Assembly: GCA_964459205.1 (NCBI GenBank)
Contig: CAYWKJ010000008.1
Span: 1-39,923, forward strand
Origin: JABJMC01 sp964459205
Lineage (GTDB): Bacteria > Patescibacteriota > Gracilibacteria > UBA1369 > UBA12473
Direction: 5' to 3'
Length of the DNA stretch: 39,923 nt
Shown here one piece after another: positions 26,832 through 33,886 of the stretch (positions within the stretch are counted from its first letter, which is position 1; each line of letters starts with the position of its first letter). The notes under the pieces are model-generated. The model searched no databases. It had not been told where the DNA came from and saw only the letters and a program-made list of their open reading frames with translations. The translations under genes were made by a program, and so were the position numbers.

Positions 26832-26870
26832 AGGAGGGGTTTTTTAAAAAATATATTTTATTAATACCAT

Positions 26871-26898
26871 AAAAACCTCACGAATTTGTAAGGTTTTT
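26871..26898. promoter_or_regulatory. Inverted repeat upstream of pyrB
   Basis: AAAAACCT (26871-26878) and AGGTTTTT (26891-26898) form a perfect 8-bp dyad around a 12-nt centre. It covers the region where the -35 should be and ends directly before the extended -10 of pyrB. It is also in the upstream region of the divergent gene at 26831. It could be an operator or a bidirectional terminator. Confidence 0.5.
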
Positions 26899-26906
26899 GC
26901 TACAAT
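26898..26906 (+). promoter_or_regulatory. pyrB extended -10 promoter (leaderless)
   Basis: TGC (26898-26900) followed by TACAAT (26901-26906) is an extended -10; the -35 region (TCACGA at 26878-26883) is poor, consistent with an extended -10 promoter. The pyrB ATG at 26914 is 7 nt downstream, so the transcript should start at the ATG. Confidence 0.6.
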
Positions 26907-26913
26907 AGGCGCA

Positions 26914-27861
26914 ATGGACTTCAAAGGACAACATCTTATCTCGGCACAAACGCTTTCTAAAGAGGCGATTGAGCGAATTTTGGAGGTAGCATATGAGATG
27001 GAACCTTTTGCTGGCAAAGAGGAAGCGTCAGATTTGTTGCGCGGAAAAGTATTGGCTACACTTTTTTTTGAGCCTTCTACTAGGACGCGATTTAGTTTTG
27101 AGACTGCCATGTTGCGTCTAGGGGGCAGTGTGATTTCTAATTATACGATGAATGAGAGTTCATCGATTAAAAAAAGAGAGACTTTGTATGATACTGGCAA
27201 AACTGTGAGTCAGTTTGCTGATGTAATTGCCATGCGACACCCAGTGCCTGGTTCGGTTAAGGAATTGGCAGATGGAGCGGAGGTGCCGGTTTTGAATGCC
27301 GGAGATGGGGCAGCTAGTCACCCGACTCAGGGTTTGCTGGATGTTTTTACTATTCATAAGAAATTTGGACATTTTGGTGGCCTTACTTATGGATTAGTGG
27401 GTGATTTAAAAAATAGTCGCGTAGTACATTCGGAGTGTCGATTATTGAAAAATTTTGGCCCAACTGAGGCTAAACCGAAATTTGTTTGTGTGGCTCCACG
27501 CGGTTTGGAATTGCCTGATAATTTAAAAGAGGAACTTATAGAAGCTGGTTGTTTCGTACGCGAGACAACAGATTTAGAAGAAGCTATTGGGGCATTTGAT
27601 GTGCTTTCTAATACTCGTATTCAAGAAGAACGGTTTGAGTCAGCAGAGGAGTTTAAAAAATACAGTGGTGTTTATTCAATTACACCAAAATTATTAGAGG
27701 GAGCTAAGGAGGAAATGATTATTTTAGATCCTTTGCCGCGGGTAGATAATCAGTTGGCCGTGGCTGTGGATAATGATCCGCGGGCTAAGTATTTTGAGCA
27801 GGTGCAAAATGGTGTGGCCGTGCGCATGGCCCTGCTGGCATTAGTTTTGGGTGTAAAATAA
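26914..27861 (+). CDS. pyrB: Aspartate carbamoyltransferase (PyrB)
   Basis: PyrB condenses carbamoyl phosphate with aspartate, step 2 of UMP synthesis. It is 315 aa, the usual length of the catalytic chain. The carbamoyl-phosphate loop FFEPSTRTRFSFE contains STRTR at residues 55-59; the second substrate contacts are in MRHPVPGS (about 108-115), HPTQGLLDVFTI (about 133-144) and the closing DPLPRVDN (about 272-279). No pyrI regulatory gene is nearby, so it may be unregulated by nucleotides at the protein level. It is monocistronic, with a promoter directly at the ATG and a terminator immediately after the stop. The dyad at 26871-26898 may regulate it. Confidence 0.97.
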   Translation: MDFKGQHLISAQTLSKEAIERILEVAYEMEPFAGKEEASDLLRGKVLATLFFEPSTRTRFSFETAMLRLGGSVISNYTMNESSSIKKRETLYDTGKTVSQFADVIAMRHPVPGSVKELADGAEVPVLNAGDGAASHPTQGLLDVFTIHKKFGHFGGLTYGLVGDLKNSRVVHSECRLLKNFGPTEAKPKFVCVAPRGLELPDNLKEELIEAGCFVRETTDLEEAIGAFDVLSNTRIQEERFESAEEFKKYSGVYSITPKLLEGAKEEMIILDPLPRVDNQLAVAVDNDPRAKYFEQVQNGVAVRMALLALVLGVK

Positions 27862-27894
27862 AAAGACCCCCTTTAAATTAAGAGGGCCTTTTTT
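27861..27894. terminator. Terminator after pyrB (bidirectional candidate)
   Basis: AAAG-A-CCC-C-CTT pairs with AAG-AGGGCCTTT (27880-27892) in a stem with about two mismatches, ending in a T6 run (27889-27894) on the plus strand and an A-run on the other side. It serves pyrB and probably the convergent lipoprotein gene. Confidence 0.7.
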
Positions 27895-27906
27895 GATTAA
27901 CAGAAA

Positions 27907-28416
27907 TTACTCAGAAACAACGGTTCGGATGGTGTTATATAAGCAAGCATCTTCGGTATTGATACAAACATCAAGATCTCCTTGGTAATCACCAGTTAGG
28001 AAAGGTGTGAAATGGAAAATAATTGTTTGAGTTTCTCCTGGCCCTAAGTCAATGTAGTAGTCGTAACTGAAAATTCCTAGAAAGTCAGTTAAATCCCAGC
28101 TTTCTTGGTATTCAGGAGTTGAGCCTTCAAAAATAATACCTTCTAAATAAGTTTCGCCAATGTCTAGGCTAGTAATAAGCTGCTCTTCGGCGGCGTCATT
28201 AGTGATTTCAATGGTGATATCATATCCTTCATCAAGAGTGGCAGTGGTTGGATAGTCAATATCAAGACTGATATCAGAAACTTCAAAATCTCCGAAATCA
28301 AAATCCTCAAAATCTTCAAAATCAAAGTCTTCGAAATCGTATTCGTAAGAAGTTTGAGAAGTACAACCCGCAAACACTAGCAGGCTGAGAAGCACGGGAA
28401 ATATAATTTTTTTCAT
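27907..28416 (-). CDS. Lipoprotein with Asp/Glu-Phe repeats, 169 aa
   Basis: The signal peptide MKKIIFPVLLSLLVFAGC ends in a lipobox (FAGC), so Cys18 should be lipidated and the protein anchored on the outer face of the membrane. Residues about 26-46 are a short-period repeat of acidic and Phe residues (YDFEDFDFEDFEDFDFGDF), a low-complexity stretch that should be highly negative and aromatic. The rest looks like an Ig/CARDB-like beta-sandwich (ATLDEGYDITIEITNDAAEEQ, then LGPGETQTIIFHF, then GDYQGDLDVCI). Function is unknown; a surface ion-binding or adhesive role is a guess. It converges with pyrB across a shared terminator and has a TATAAT -10 (28440-28445) upstream. Confidence 0.8.
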   Translation of the reverse strand: MKKIIFPVLLSLLVFAGCTSQTSYEYDFEDFDFEDFEDFDFGDFEVSDISLDIDYPTTATLDEGYDITIEITNDAAEEQLITSLDIGETYLEGIIFEGSTPEYQESWDLTDFLGIFSYDYYIDLGPGETQTIIFHFTPFLTGDYQGDLDVCINTEDACLYNTIRTVVSE

Positions 28417-28439
28417 ATAGAAAGGGGGTAAAGAATAAA

Positions 28440-28445
28440 ATTATA
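28440..28445 (-). promoter_or_regulatory. -10 box of the lipoprotein gene
   Basis: A consensus TATAAT on the minus strand. The region 17 bp upstream (CTTATT) is a weak -35. The expected transcript start is near 28433, giving a leader of about 17 nt. Confidence 0.5.
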
Positions 28446-28497
28446 GTATTAGGGTAGCATAAAATAAGTTAATGACTAGATTTCAGGGGGTTTCACC

Positions 28498-28525
28498 TTG
28501 ACAAGATAGGCTGTTTGGGTAAAAT
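28498..28525 (+). promoter_or_regulatory. Promoter of the beta-helix protein leader
   Basis: A perfect -35 TTGACA (28498-28503), 16-bp spacer and -10 TAAAAT (28520-28525). Transcription would begin near 28532, at the first leader hairpin. Confidence 0.75.
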
Positions 28526-28530
28526 TATAT

Positions 28531-28650
28531 CCTGAATTAATTTCAGGATTTTCACCAATCCGCGGGGCAGTGGGACACCCATACAAAAGAAGATTCCACA
28601 AACGGGCTTGCCCGTTCTCTCCTAGAGGTTTCGTATGCGAAACCTTTTTA
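28531..28650 (+). ncRNA. Structured leader RNA ending in an intrinsic terminator
   Basis: From the start of transcription the leader has four hairpins: CCTGAA/TTCAGG (28531-28547), TGGG/CCCA (28571-28581), AACGGG-CTTG-CCCGTT (28601-28616), and AGGTTTCG-tatg-CGAAACCT (28626-28645) followed by TTTTA, a canonical intrinsic terminator. The ATG of the surface protein is 19 nt further. It is either an attenuator/riboswitch-type leader or a short stand-alone RNA of about 118 nt. I do not recognise it as a known riboswitch class. Confidence 0.55.
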
Positions 28651-28668
28651 TTATTAAAACCAATTATT

Positions 28669-31600
28669 ATGAAAATATTTAAGTATTTGTTCGCATTAAG
28701 TTTAGTAGTTGTGGCTGCAATGTCTTTTTCGCCTACTGCTAAAGCGGCAAGTTATTTAGTGAATGATTTAAGTGACACTACAACTTGTTCTAGTACTTCA
28801 TGTTCTCTAAGAGGCGCTATTTTGCAGGCGAATTCTACTACTTATGATGATATTATTCGTTTTGATGCGAGTTTGTCTGGACCGCATATGCTAACACTGC
28901 CTTCTTACACTGCTTCTGGAGGAGGAAGTTTATATATTGAGGCCGCCGGGGGGAAGTTGACAATTTATGGCAATGGTTTAGGCACCGCTATTAATGGGAA
29001 TAATGATTCTCATTTTGATCCTATGATTGAGATTGAAGTTGGAGCTGATGTGGAGATTAGAGATTTATCAATTGTTAATGCGCATAATAAGGCTATTGAA
29101 AATAATGGGACTTTAGAGTTTACGGATGTTTTAGTGTGGGGGAACCGAGGAACTGCAATCACAAATAATGGGACTTTAACCACGAGTGGTGATATTCGCG
29201 TTTTTGGAAACTTGAGTACTGCTATTTATAATTCTGGAGATCTTTCTTTAAATTCTGGGACATGGCTTTCTGCTAATGGTGGAGCAGGGATTGTAAATGA
29301 AAATGGTAATGTTTACTTGGATTCAGTAGAGATTAAATTTAATGGTTATCGCGGAATTGAAAGTACTGGAGCAAGTAATTCGGTAGAGATAGTTAATAGT
29401 GCAATTTATGATAATGGAATTGCTACTGGTAATTATCCGTGTATATCTAATAAGGAAGGGTTTTTATCTATTTTAGATTCATCTGTTGAAAATTGTTTTG
29501 GAGGGGTTGCCAACAGTGAGGGAGCAACAGCAGTTTTAGAAAATGTCACAATTGAGGGCCATGAATATTATGGAATAATGAATTACTATAATTCAGATTT
29601 TGAATTAACTGATAGCCGAGTGCGTGCGAATGATGATGGAATCGTTAATTCAGGGTCAATTTTAAATATTAAGAATTCAACTATTACGCATAATGAGTTA
29701 GATGGTATACGAAATGCTTTAGATAGTATTGGCGAAGCAGGCACTGAGGCTAGAGTGACAGCTGATAACACAACTATATCCTCAAATGGTAGTAAAGGAA
29801 TTTATAATGCAGTTGATAGCTATGTGGATATTTATGGTAATAGCTCGATTGATTCAAACGGGTGGTTTGGAATTTATAATGAAGGTTATTTGTCAGTAGA
29901 AGGCTCTGTTGTAGAAAATCATGTTGAAGCTTCAGGAATTACAAATCATGGGAGGGGAGAAGTGTATATTTCAGAAAGTACAATTAGAGGTAACTCTAGT
30001 GGTGTACAAAATACAGACAAAGGAAGTGTGAGAATTGGTTACTCTGTGGTGGAAGGTAATAATGGTGCAGGATTAACTAATCAAAATGGAGGAACTTCGG
30101 CGTATGTGCCAGAAATGAGTGTGTATGAAACTGTAATATCAGAAAATGGTAGATCAGGGATTGTTAGTAAAGGAATTTCAGAGACTTATGTGATTAATTC
30201 CTGGATAGATAGCAATGAAACTCCTACTAGTGGTGGGGCTGGAGTTAGAGCTATTGATGGTACAACTGTAAAAATCGCGAGTACTACAATTAGTAATAAT
30301 TACGCTGCTTATGATGCTGCTAGTTGTACTTTTCCCTATTATGAGGGAGGTGGTGGCGTGCGGGTTGACCATAGTGAGGTAACGATTGTGAATAGCACGA
30401 TTTCTGGTAATTCCGCAGATAAGTATGGGGGAGGAATTAATGTTATTGGAGTTTCTAGTAATTTAGAAGTTGTGAGTTCTACGATTACAAATAATGTGGC
30501 GGATGTGGATGATGATTCAACAAGCGAAGTTGGTGGAGGGATTTATCATGATACTTCTTATTCTGGCACTGTGGCGCTTAAAAATACGATTGTTTATGGT
30601 AATGAGAATACTGAGGAACCGGATTGTTACGGAACAATTGATTCTGACGATTACAATATTATCGGGGAATTATCTTCCTGTTCTTTTGCAACGGCGTCTA
30701 ACGATCAAATAGGAGAGGACCCAATGTTGGATGATTTAGGAGATGATGGTGGCTTTGGGACAACTCATTCATTAGAGATTCATCCAGATTCTTCAGCTAT
30801 TGATAAAATCCCGGCTGCTTTTTGTATGGATTTTGATGGGGCGGTTTTAATAACTGATCAGCGCGGAGTTGATAGAAGTATTTATTGTGATATTGGCGCT
30901 TATGAAGTTGAGGATGCAGATAATGATTTAATGCCTGATGAATGGGAGGAATGGATGGGATTAGACACAACAGCTGATGATTCGGACTCAGATCTTGATG
31001 GTGATGGTTACTCTAATTATGAAGAGTACTTAGGTAATACAGATGCTGCTAACAGTAGTGATATTCCTTTTGAAGATTATGATGGTGATGGAATTGAAGA
31101 TGAGGATGATGCTTGTCCGACTGAAGATGCGACGGGTTATGATACTGATTCAGATGGTTGTATTGATGATACGGATGGTGACGGATTGTATGCTGATGAA
31201 GAAGACACTTATGGTTCTAGTGACTCAGATACTGATTCCGATGATGATGGTTTAGACGATTATGAGGAGGTTTATACTCATGGTACTGACCCAATGGACG
31301 AAGATACTGATGGCGATGACATGGATGATGCGTGGGAAGTTGAATATGGTTTTGACCCAGTGGCCACGGATGAATCTGGTGATGATGAAGATGGTGATGG
31401 GCTAACGAATTTAGAGGAATATGAGTTAATGTATGATCCAACTTTAGAAGCTTTGATTTTGCATGATGCTGATGATGTAACAAGCTGTGCCCCCTACCGA
31501 GATGGTACAAATATTGCTACTGACACCTCTACTTTTGTTGAAGGAGCAGGTTCAGTTTCTTTTGATGTTGATGTGAGTCGAAGTTCCAATGATTCGGGGT

Positions 31601-31956
31601 TAGTTGATTGCTCTTATGATTCAATTTTAGATTTTAGTGATTATGTTGCCTATGGTGGGACAGCTAAGTTTTGGGTTTACATTCCAGATGCTACTAATTT
31701 TACAGAAATTACTTTAATGCTAGCTAGTGATTCATCCGGTTATTCTAACCGCTACGAGGGAACGATGACGGCGCCAATCAATAATGATGGTGTTTTCCAG
31801 GATGGTTGGAATTTAATGGAAGTAGATTTTTCAACTTTTAGCTCTGTAGGATCGCCTGATGCCGCTGATATGCAAAGGTTTGGGATTATCTTTTCTTATG
31901 ACGCAGCTTATACTGATCAGACAGGGTTTAGATTTGATGCTTTGGTGATTGAGTAA
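28669..31956 (+). CDS. Secreted beta-helix surface protein with TSP3-type Ca repeats
   Basis: The protein is 1095 aa. The start is set at ATG 28669 because a signal peptide begins there (MKIFKYLFALSLVVVAAMSFSPTAKA); the frame extends upstream to GTG 28570, but that part is the leader terminator. A CSLREA-like motif (CSLRGAILQAN) opens the mature protein. Residues about 80-720 are a right-handed parallel beta-helix with many short NNGTL, NSG and NNGTI-like turns. A choice-of-anchor-like end (QRGVDRSIYCDIGAYE, near 770) is followed by Asp-rich thrombospondin type 3/calcium-binding repeats (D-x-D-x-D-G-D, about 780-950), and a C-terminal beta-sandwich (about 960-1095) like a carbohydrate-binding module. 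It is probably a cell-surface adhesin or polysaccharide-active protein. No catalytic residues were identified. Confidence 0.88.
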   Translation: MKIFKYLFALSLVVVAAMSFSPTAKAASYLVNDLSDTTTCSSTSCSLRGAILQANSTTYDDIIRFDASLSGPHMLTLPSYTASGGGSLYIEAAGGKLTIYGNGLGTAINGNNDSHFDPMIEIEVGADVEIRDLSIVNAHNKAIENNGTLEFTDVLVWGNRGTAITNNGTLTTSGDIRVFGNLSTAIYNSGDLSLNSGTWLSANGGAGIVNENGNVYLDSVEIKFNGYRGIESTGASNSVEIVNSAIYDNGIATGNYPCISNKEGFLSILDSSVENCFGGVANSEGATAVLENVTIEGHEYYGIMNYYNSDFELTDSRVRANDDGIVNSGSILNIKNSTITHNELDGIRNALDSIGEAGTEARVTADNTTISSNGSKGIYNAVDSYVDIYGNSSIDSNGWFGIYNEGYLSVEGSVVENHVEASGITNHGRGEVYISESTIRGNSSGVQNTDKGSVRIGYSVVEGNNGAGLTNQNGGTSAYVPEMSVYETVISENGRSGIVSKGISETYVINSWIDSNETPTSGGAGVRAIDGTTVKIASTTISNNYAAYDAASCTFPYYEGGGGVRVDHSEVTIVNSTISGNSADKYGGGINVIGVSSNLEVVSSTITNNVADVDDDSTSEVGGGIYHDTSYSGTVALKNTIVYGNENTEEPDCYGTIDSDDYNIIGELSSCSFATASNDQIGEDPMLDDLGDDGGFGTTHSLEIHPDSSAIDKIPAAFCMDFDGAVLITDQRGVDRSIYCDIGAYEVEDADNDLMPDEWEEWMGLDTTADDSDSDLDGDGYSNYEEYLGNTDAANSSDIPFEDYDGDGIEDEDDACPTEDATGYDTDSDGCIDDTDGDGLYADEEDTYGSSDSDTDSDDDGLDDYEEVYTHGTDPMDEDTDGDDMDDAWEVEYGFDPVATDESGDDEDGDGLTNLEEYELMYDPTLEALILHDADDVTSCAPYRDGTNIATDTSTFVEGAGSVSFDVDVSRSSNDSGLVDCSYDSILDFSDYVAYGGTAKFWVYIPDATNFTEITLMLASDSSGYSNRYEGTMTAPINNDGVFQDGWNLMEVDFSTFSSVGSPDAADMQRFGIIFSYDAAYTDQTGFRFDALVIE

Positions 31957-31978
31957 GAGTAATTGAAAAGTAGATTCG

Positions 31979-32019
31979 AGAAGGGAGTTGCTATACAATA
32001 AATGTATGAACTCCCTTCT
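31979..32019. promoter_or_regulatory. 11-bp perfect inverted repeat enclosing the pyrC -10 and start codon
   Basis: AGAAGGGAGTT (31979-31989) and AACTCCCTTCT (32009-32019) are perfect inverses separated by 19 nt. The loop holds the pyrC -10 (31994-31999) and the ATG (32006). Followed by TTT, the plus-strand RNA would make a terminator-like hairpin for the preceding surface-protein gene, so the structure could be both terminator and operator. Confidence 0.75.
31994..31999 (+). promoter_or_regulatory. pyrC -10 box (leaderless start predicted)
   Basis: TACAAT at 31994-31999, with only TAGATT (31971-31976) as a poor -35. Six nt separate it from ATG 32006, so the transcript should begin at the ATG. 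The pyrB -10 has the same hexamer. Confidence 0.55.
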
Positions 32020-33289
32020 TTTAAAAAACGGAACACTTGTAACGCCGGGAGAAAAACGGCGAGAGGATCTTTTGGTGCGTGATGGAAAAGTTGTGGAGAT
32101 TGGGAAGTCATTATCAGAGGAAGGTGTGGAAATTGTGGATTGTGCGGGGAAGTTTGTGATGCCTGGGGTAATTGATGTGCATGTGCACTTGCGAGAGCCA
32201 GGAGGAGAGGCAAAAGAGGATTTTGCAACGGGGACAGCGGCGGCAGGGGCCGGCGGCGTGACGTTTGTCTTAGATATGCCAAATAATTCGCCGGCGGTGA
32301 TTAGTAGGGAGGGTTTGGAAAAGAAAAGAGAGCTGGTGGGGCCAAAAGCTAAAGTTGGATTTGATTTGTATATGGGAGCAGCGATTAATGAGGACGGCAC
32401 AACTAATGTAGATGAGTTTTTGGAGTCAGACGCAATTGCTTATAAGATTTATGTGGGGAGTTCGACTGGGAATTTGTTAGTGGCGCACAAAGACGGTTTA
32501 GAGGAGATTTTTGAAAAAGTGGCGCCCACGAATCGGCTGATTTGTGTGCATGCTGAGGATGAATATTTGATTCAACAGAATATTAAAAAATTTAAAGGCC
32601 AGGATGATCCGATGATCCATGGAAGAATTCGTAATGAAGAAGTAGCGTATGAATCTACGAAAATGATTTTGCATTTGGCTAAAAAATATGGAGCCCGGGT
32701 CAATATTTGTCATTTAAGTACCAAGCTAGAATTAGATGAATTTGCGGCTTTTAAATCTAAAAACATCACCTGTGAAGTAGCTCCGCATCATTTGTTTTTA
32801 ACAGAAGTGGAATTAGCAAAACAGGGGAATTTTGCCAAAATGAATCCACCACTTAGAAAAGAAAAAGATTGTAAGGCATTATTAGAGGGGATCCGAAGCG
32901 GTTTAGTAAATATGGTGGCGACTGATCACGCGCCGCATTTAACATCCGAAAAAGAACAGCCATACTGGGTGGCGCCCTCCGGCGTCCCTGGTCTCGAAAC
33001 TTCGCTTCCGCTTATGTTAAATGCTGTAAATAATGGAGAGTTAACACTGGAAGATGTGGTGCGCGTGATGTGCACCGAGCCAGCGAAGATTTTTGATTTA
33101 GAAGGGAAGGGGCGGTTGGAAGTTGGAGCAGACGCCGATCTTGTGATCGTGGACATGGATTTAGAGCAAGTAGTAAAGAATGGAGGCCCGGGCGCTAAAT
33201 ATACTAAATGTGGTTGGAGCCCATTTGTTGGACAAAAACTAAAGGGTTGGCCAGTAAAAACTTTGGTAAATGGGGAATTTCTGGTATAA
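32006..33289 (+). CDS. pyrC: Dihydroorotase (PyrC)
   Basis: Dihydroorotase closes carbamoyl aspartate to dihydroorotate, step 3 of UMP synthesis. It is 427 aa with class I layout. The zinc-binding HVH is at residues 59-61 in GVIDVHVHLREPG; the conserved Lys in AYKIYVGSST (carboxylated in the family), the His residues of CVHAED and ICHLST, and the catalytic Asp in TDHAPH are all visible. The ATG at 32006 is chosen because the frame-opening TTG at 31988 lies before the -10 box. The 5' coding bases form the right arm of the 11-bp dyad. No Shine-Dalgarno sequence precedes it. Confidence 0.97.
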   Translation: MNSLLLKNGTLVTPGEKRREDLLVRDGKVVEIGKSLSEEGVEIVDCAGKFVMPGVIDVHVHLREPGGEAKEDFATGTAAAGAGGVTFVLDMPNNSPAVISREGLEKKRELVGPKAKVGFDLYMGAAINEDGTTNVDEFLESDAIAYKIYVGSSTGNLLVAHKDGLEEIFEKVAPTNRLICVHAEDEYLIQQNIKKFKGQDDPMIHGRIRNEEVAYESTKMILHLAKKYGARVNICHLSTKLELDEFAAFKSKNITCEVAPHHLFLTEVELAKQGNFAKMNPPLRKEKDCKALLEGIRSGLVNMVATDHAPHLTSEKEQPYWVAPSGVPGLETSLPLMLNAVNNGELTLEDVVRVMCTEPAKIFDLEGKGRLEVGADADLVIVDMDLEQVVKNGGPGAKYTKCGWSPFVGQKLKGWPVKTLVNGEFLV

Positions 33290-33290
33290 A
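33262..33290 (+). promoter_or_regulatory. Predicted promoter of the 138-aa orphan
   Basis: TTTGGT (33262-33267), 17-bp spacer and TATAAA (33285-33290) inside the 3' end of pyrC, with TGG directly before it (extended -10). A CTGG/CCAG 4-bp dyad (33281-33299) encloses the -10. The leader would be about 18 nt. Confidence 0.4.
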
Positions 33291-33314
33291 ACGATCCAGC
33301 AATAATTCATTTAA

Positions 33315-33731
33315 ATGGTAGAAGGCCCTTCTTTAGTTGTGGTAAGTGATCATTTGCGAGAGATCTCACGTCCTGGTATGGATTTGGATGTAGTTAATGA
33401 TTATGGCTCTTTTCAAGAGTGCATGATACAGAGGATATTGGATGTTGCTGCTCAACTTGGGGCTTGTCGTACTCCGGAAGGTATTGATTATCAAAGAGTT
33501 ACTCAAACTATGGGCAGAGTTTTTGATGAAGTGAGTTCGTGGTTTGATCGTGGAGATTTTGTGCGGTTTTTGCCATGTTTTGAGGCCTGGAAAAGCTATT
33601 TAATTGCGGCTATTCACGAATGGTTGCAAGAGGCAGATGCTAGTTGGTCGCTTTATATGAGACTGGAGGAAACTCGCTCGGTTCGAATTAAACCTGTGCG
33701 GCGAGCGACTCGTTTGGGCGCGGATTTATAG
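33315..33731 (+). CDS. Orphan protein, 138 aa
   Basis: The family is not recognised. The protein is soluble and mainly helical, with no signal peptide or membrane segment. The middle (residues about 35-110) contains amphipathic helices with many aromatic residues (EVSSWFDRGDFVRFLPCFEAWKSYL), and the last 25 residues are basic (RSVRIKPVRRATRLGADL), which could bind nucleic acid or phosphate-rich partners. The start ATG 33315 is the first in frame. It sits between pyrC and the pyrD leader, in the same direction, 25 nt after pyrC. Codon use is like the other orphans of the window (many TTG/TTA, GAT, CGT). A link with pyrimidine metabolism is not indicated by sequence. Confidence 0.65.
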   Translation: MVEGPSLVVVSDHLREISRPGMDLDVVNDYGSFQECMIQRILDVAAQLGACRTPEGIDYQRVTQTMGRVFDEVSSWFDRGDFVRFLPCFEAWKSYLIAAIHEWLQEADASWSLYMRLEETRSVRIKPVRRATRLGADL

Positions 33732-33753
33732 GGAGAATGGCTATGTTTGCAGG

Positions 33754-33782
33754 TTGATTTTTTTGAGTTTTTGTGTTATAAT
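33754..33782 (+). promoter_or_regulatory. pyrD promoter P1
   Basis: The -35 TTGATT (33754-33759), 17-bp spacer and consensus -10 TATAAT (33777-33782). It would produce a leader of about 98 nt with attenuator-like folding before pyrD. Confidence 0.75.
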
Positions 33783-33785
33783 CAA

Positions 33786-33836
33786 ATGTTGTTTAAGGGT
33801 AAGGATCTCTTTAAAAAGGTCCTTGTAGACGACTAA
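33786..33836 (+). CDS. Possible 16-aa pyrD leader peptide
   Basis: ATG at 33786 opens MLFKGKDLFKKVLVDD and stops at TAA 33834-33836. The stop overlaps the bases where terminator and antiterminator stems begin. If transcription starts near 33789 the in-frame TTG 33789 would be a leaderless start. No evidence of translation can be seen in sequence alone; it may be a chance ORF. Confidence 0.3.
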   Translation: MLFKGKDLFKKVLVDD

Positions 33837-33870
33837 AGAGGCGCCATGCTATAATGCCGGCGCTTCTTTT
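33801..33870 (+). promoter_or_regulatory. pyrD attenuator-like leader with mutually exclusive stems
   Basis: Three stems can form. AAGGATC (33801-33807) with GGTCCTT (33818-33824), one G-U pair. CTCTTTA (33807-33813) with TAAAGAG (33834-33840), perfect. AAAGAGGCGCC (33835-33845) with GGCGCTTCTTT (33859-33869), 11 bp with one G-U and a T-run, an intrinsic terminator. The second stem uses the same bases as the 5' arm of the terminator, so it acts as an antiterminator; the first competes with the second. This is a classical attenuation layout. Confidence 0.65.
33847..33855 (+). promoter_or_regulatory. pyrD promoter P2 (extended -10 in the terminator loop)
   Basis: TGC (33847-33849) followed by consensus TATAAT (33850-33855). 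It lies wholly in the 13-nt loop of the attenuator terminator. A transcript from it would begin near 33862, skip the attenuator and have a leader of about 25 nt. No clear -35. Confidence 0.55.
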
Positions 33871-33886
33871 AAATAAGTTAAAAAAT

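Noticed and set aside
30900..31440. Microsatellite-like GATGGTGAT repeats
   Set aside because: They are explained by the Asp-rich calcium-binding repeats of the encoded surface protein.
31831..32400. 189-codon minus-strand frame across the end of the beta-helix gene and the start of pyrC
   Set aside because: It is antisense to two clear genes and has no promoter or homology; it covers the pyrC dyad by chance.
33786..33870. PyrR-type binding site in the pyrD leader
   Set aside because: The known PyrR anti-antiterminator loop consensus is not matched well (only the AGAGGC part is similar), so I call it an attenuator of unknown sensor.
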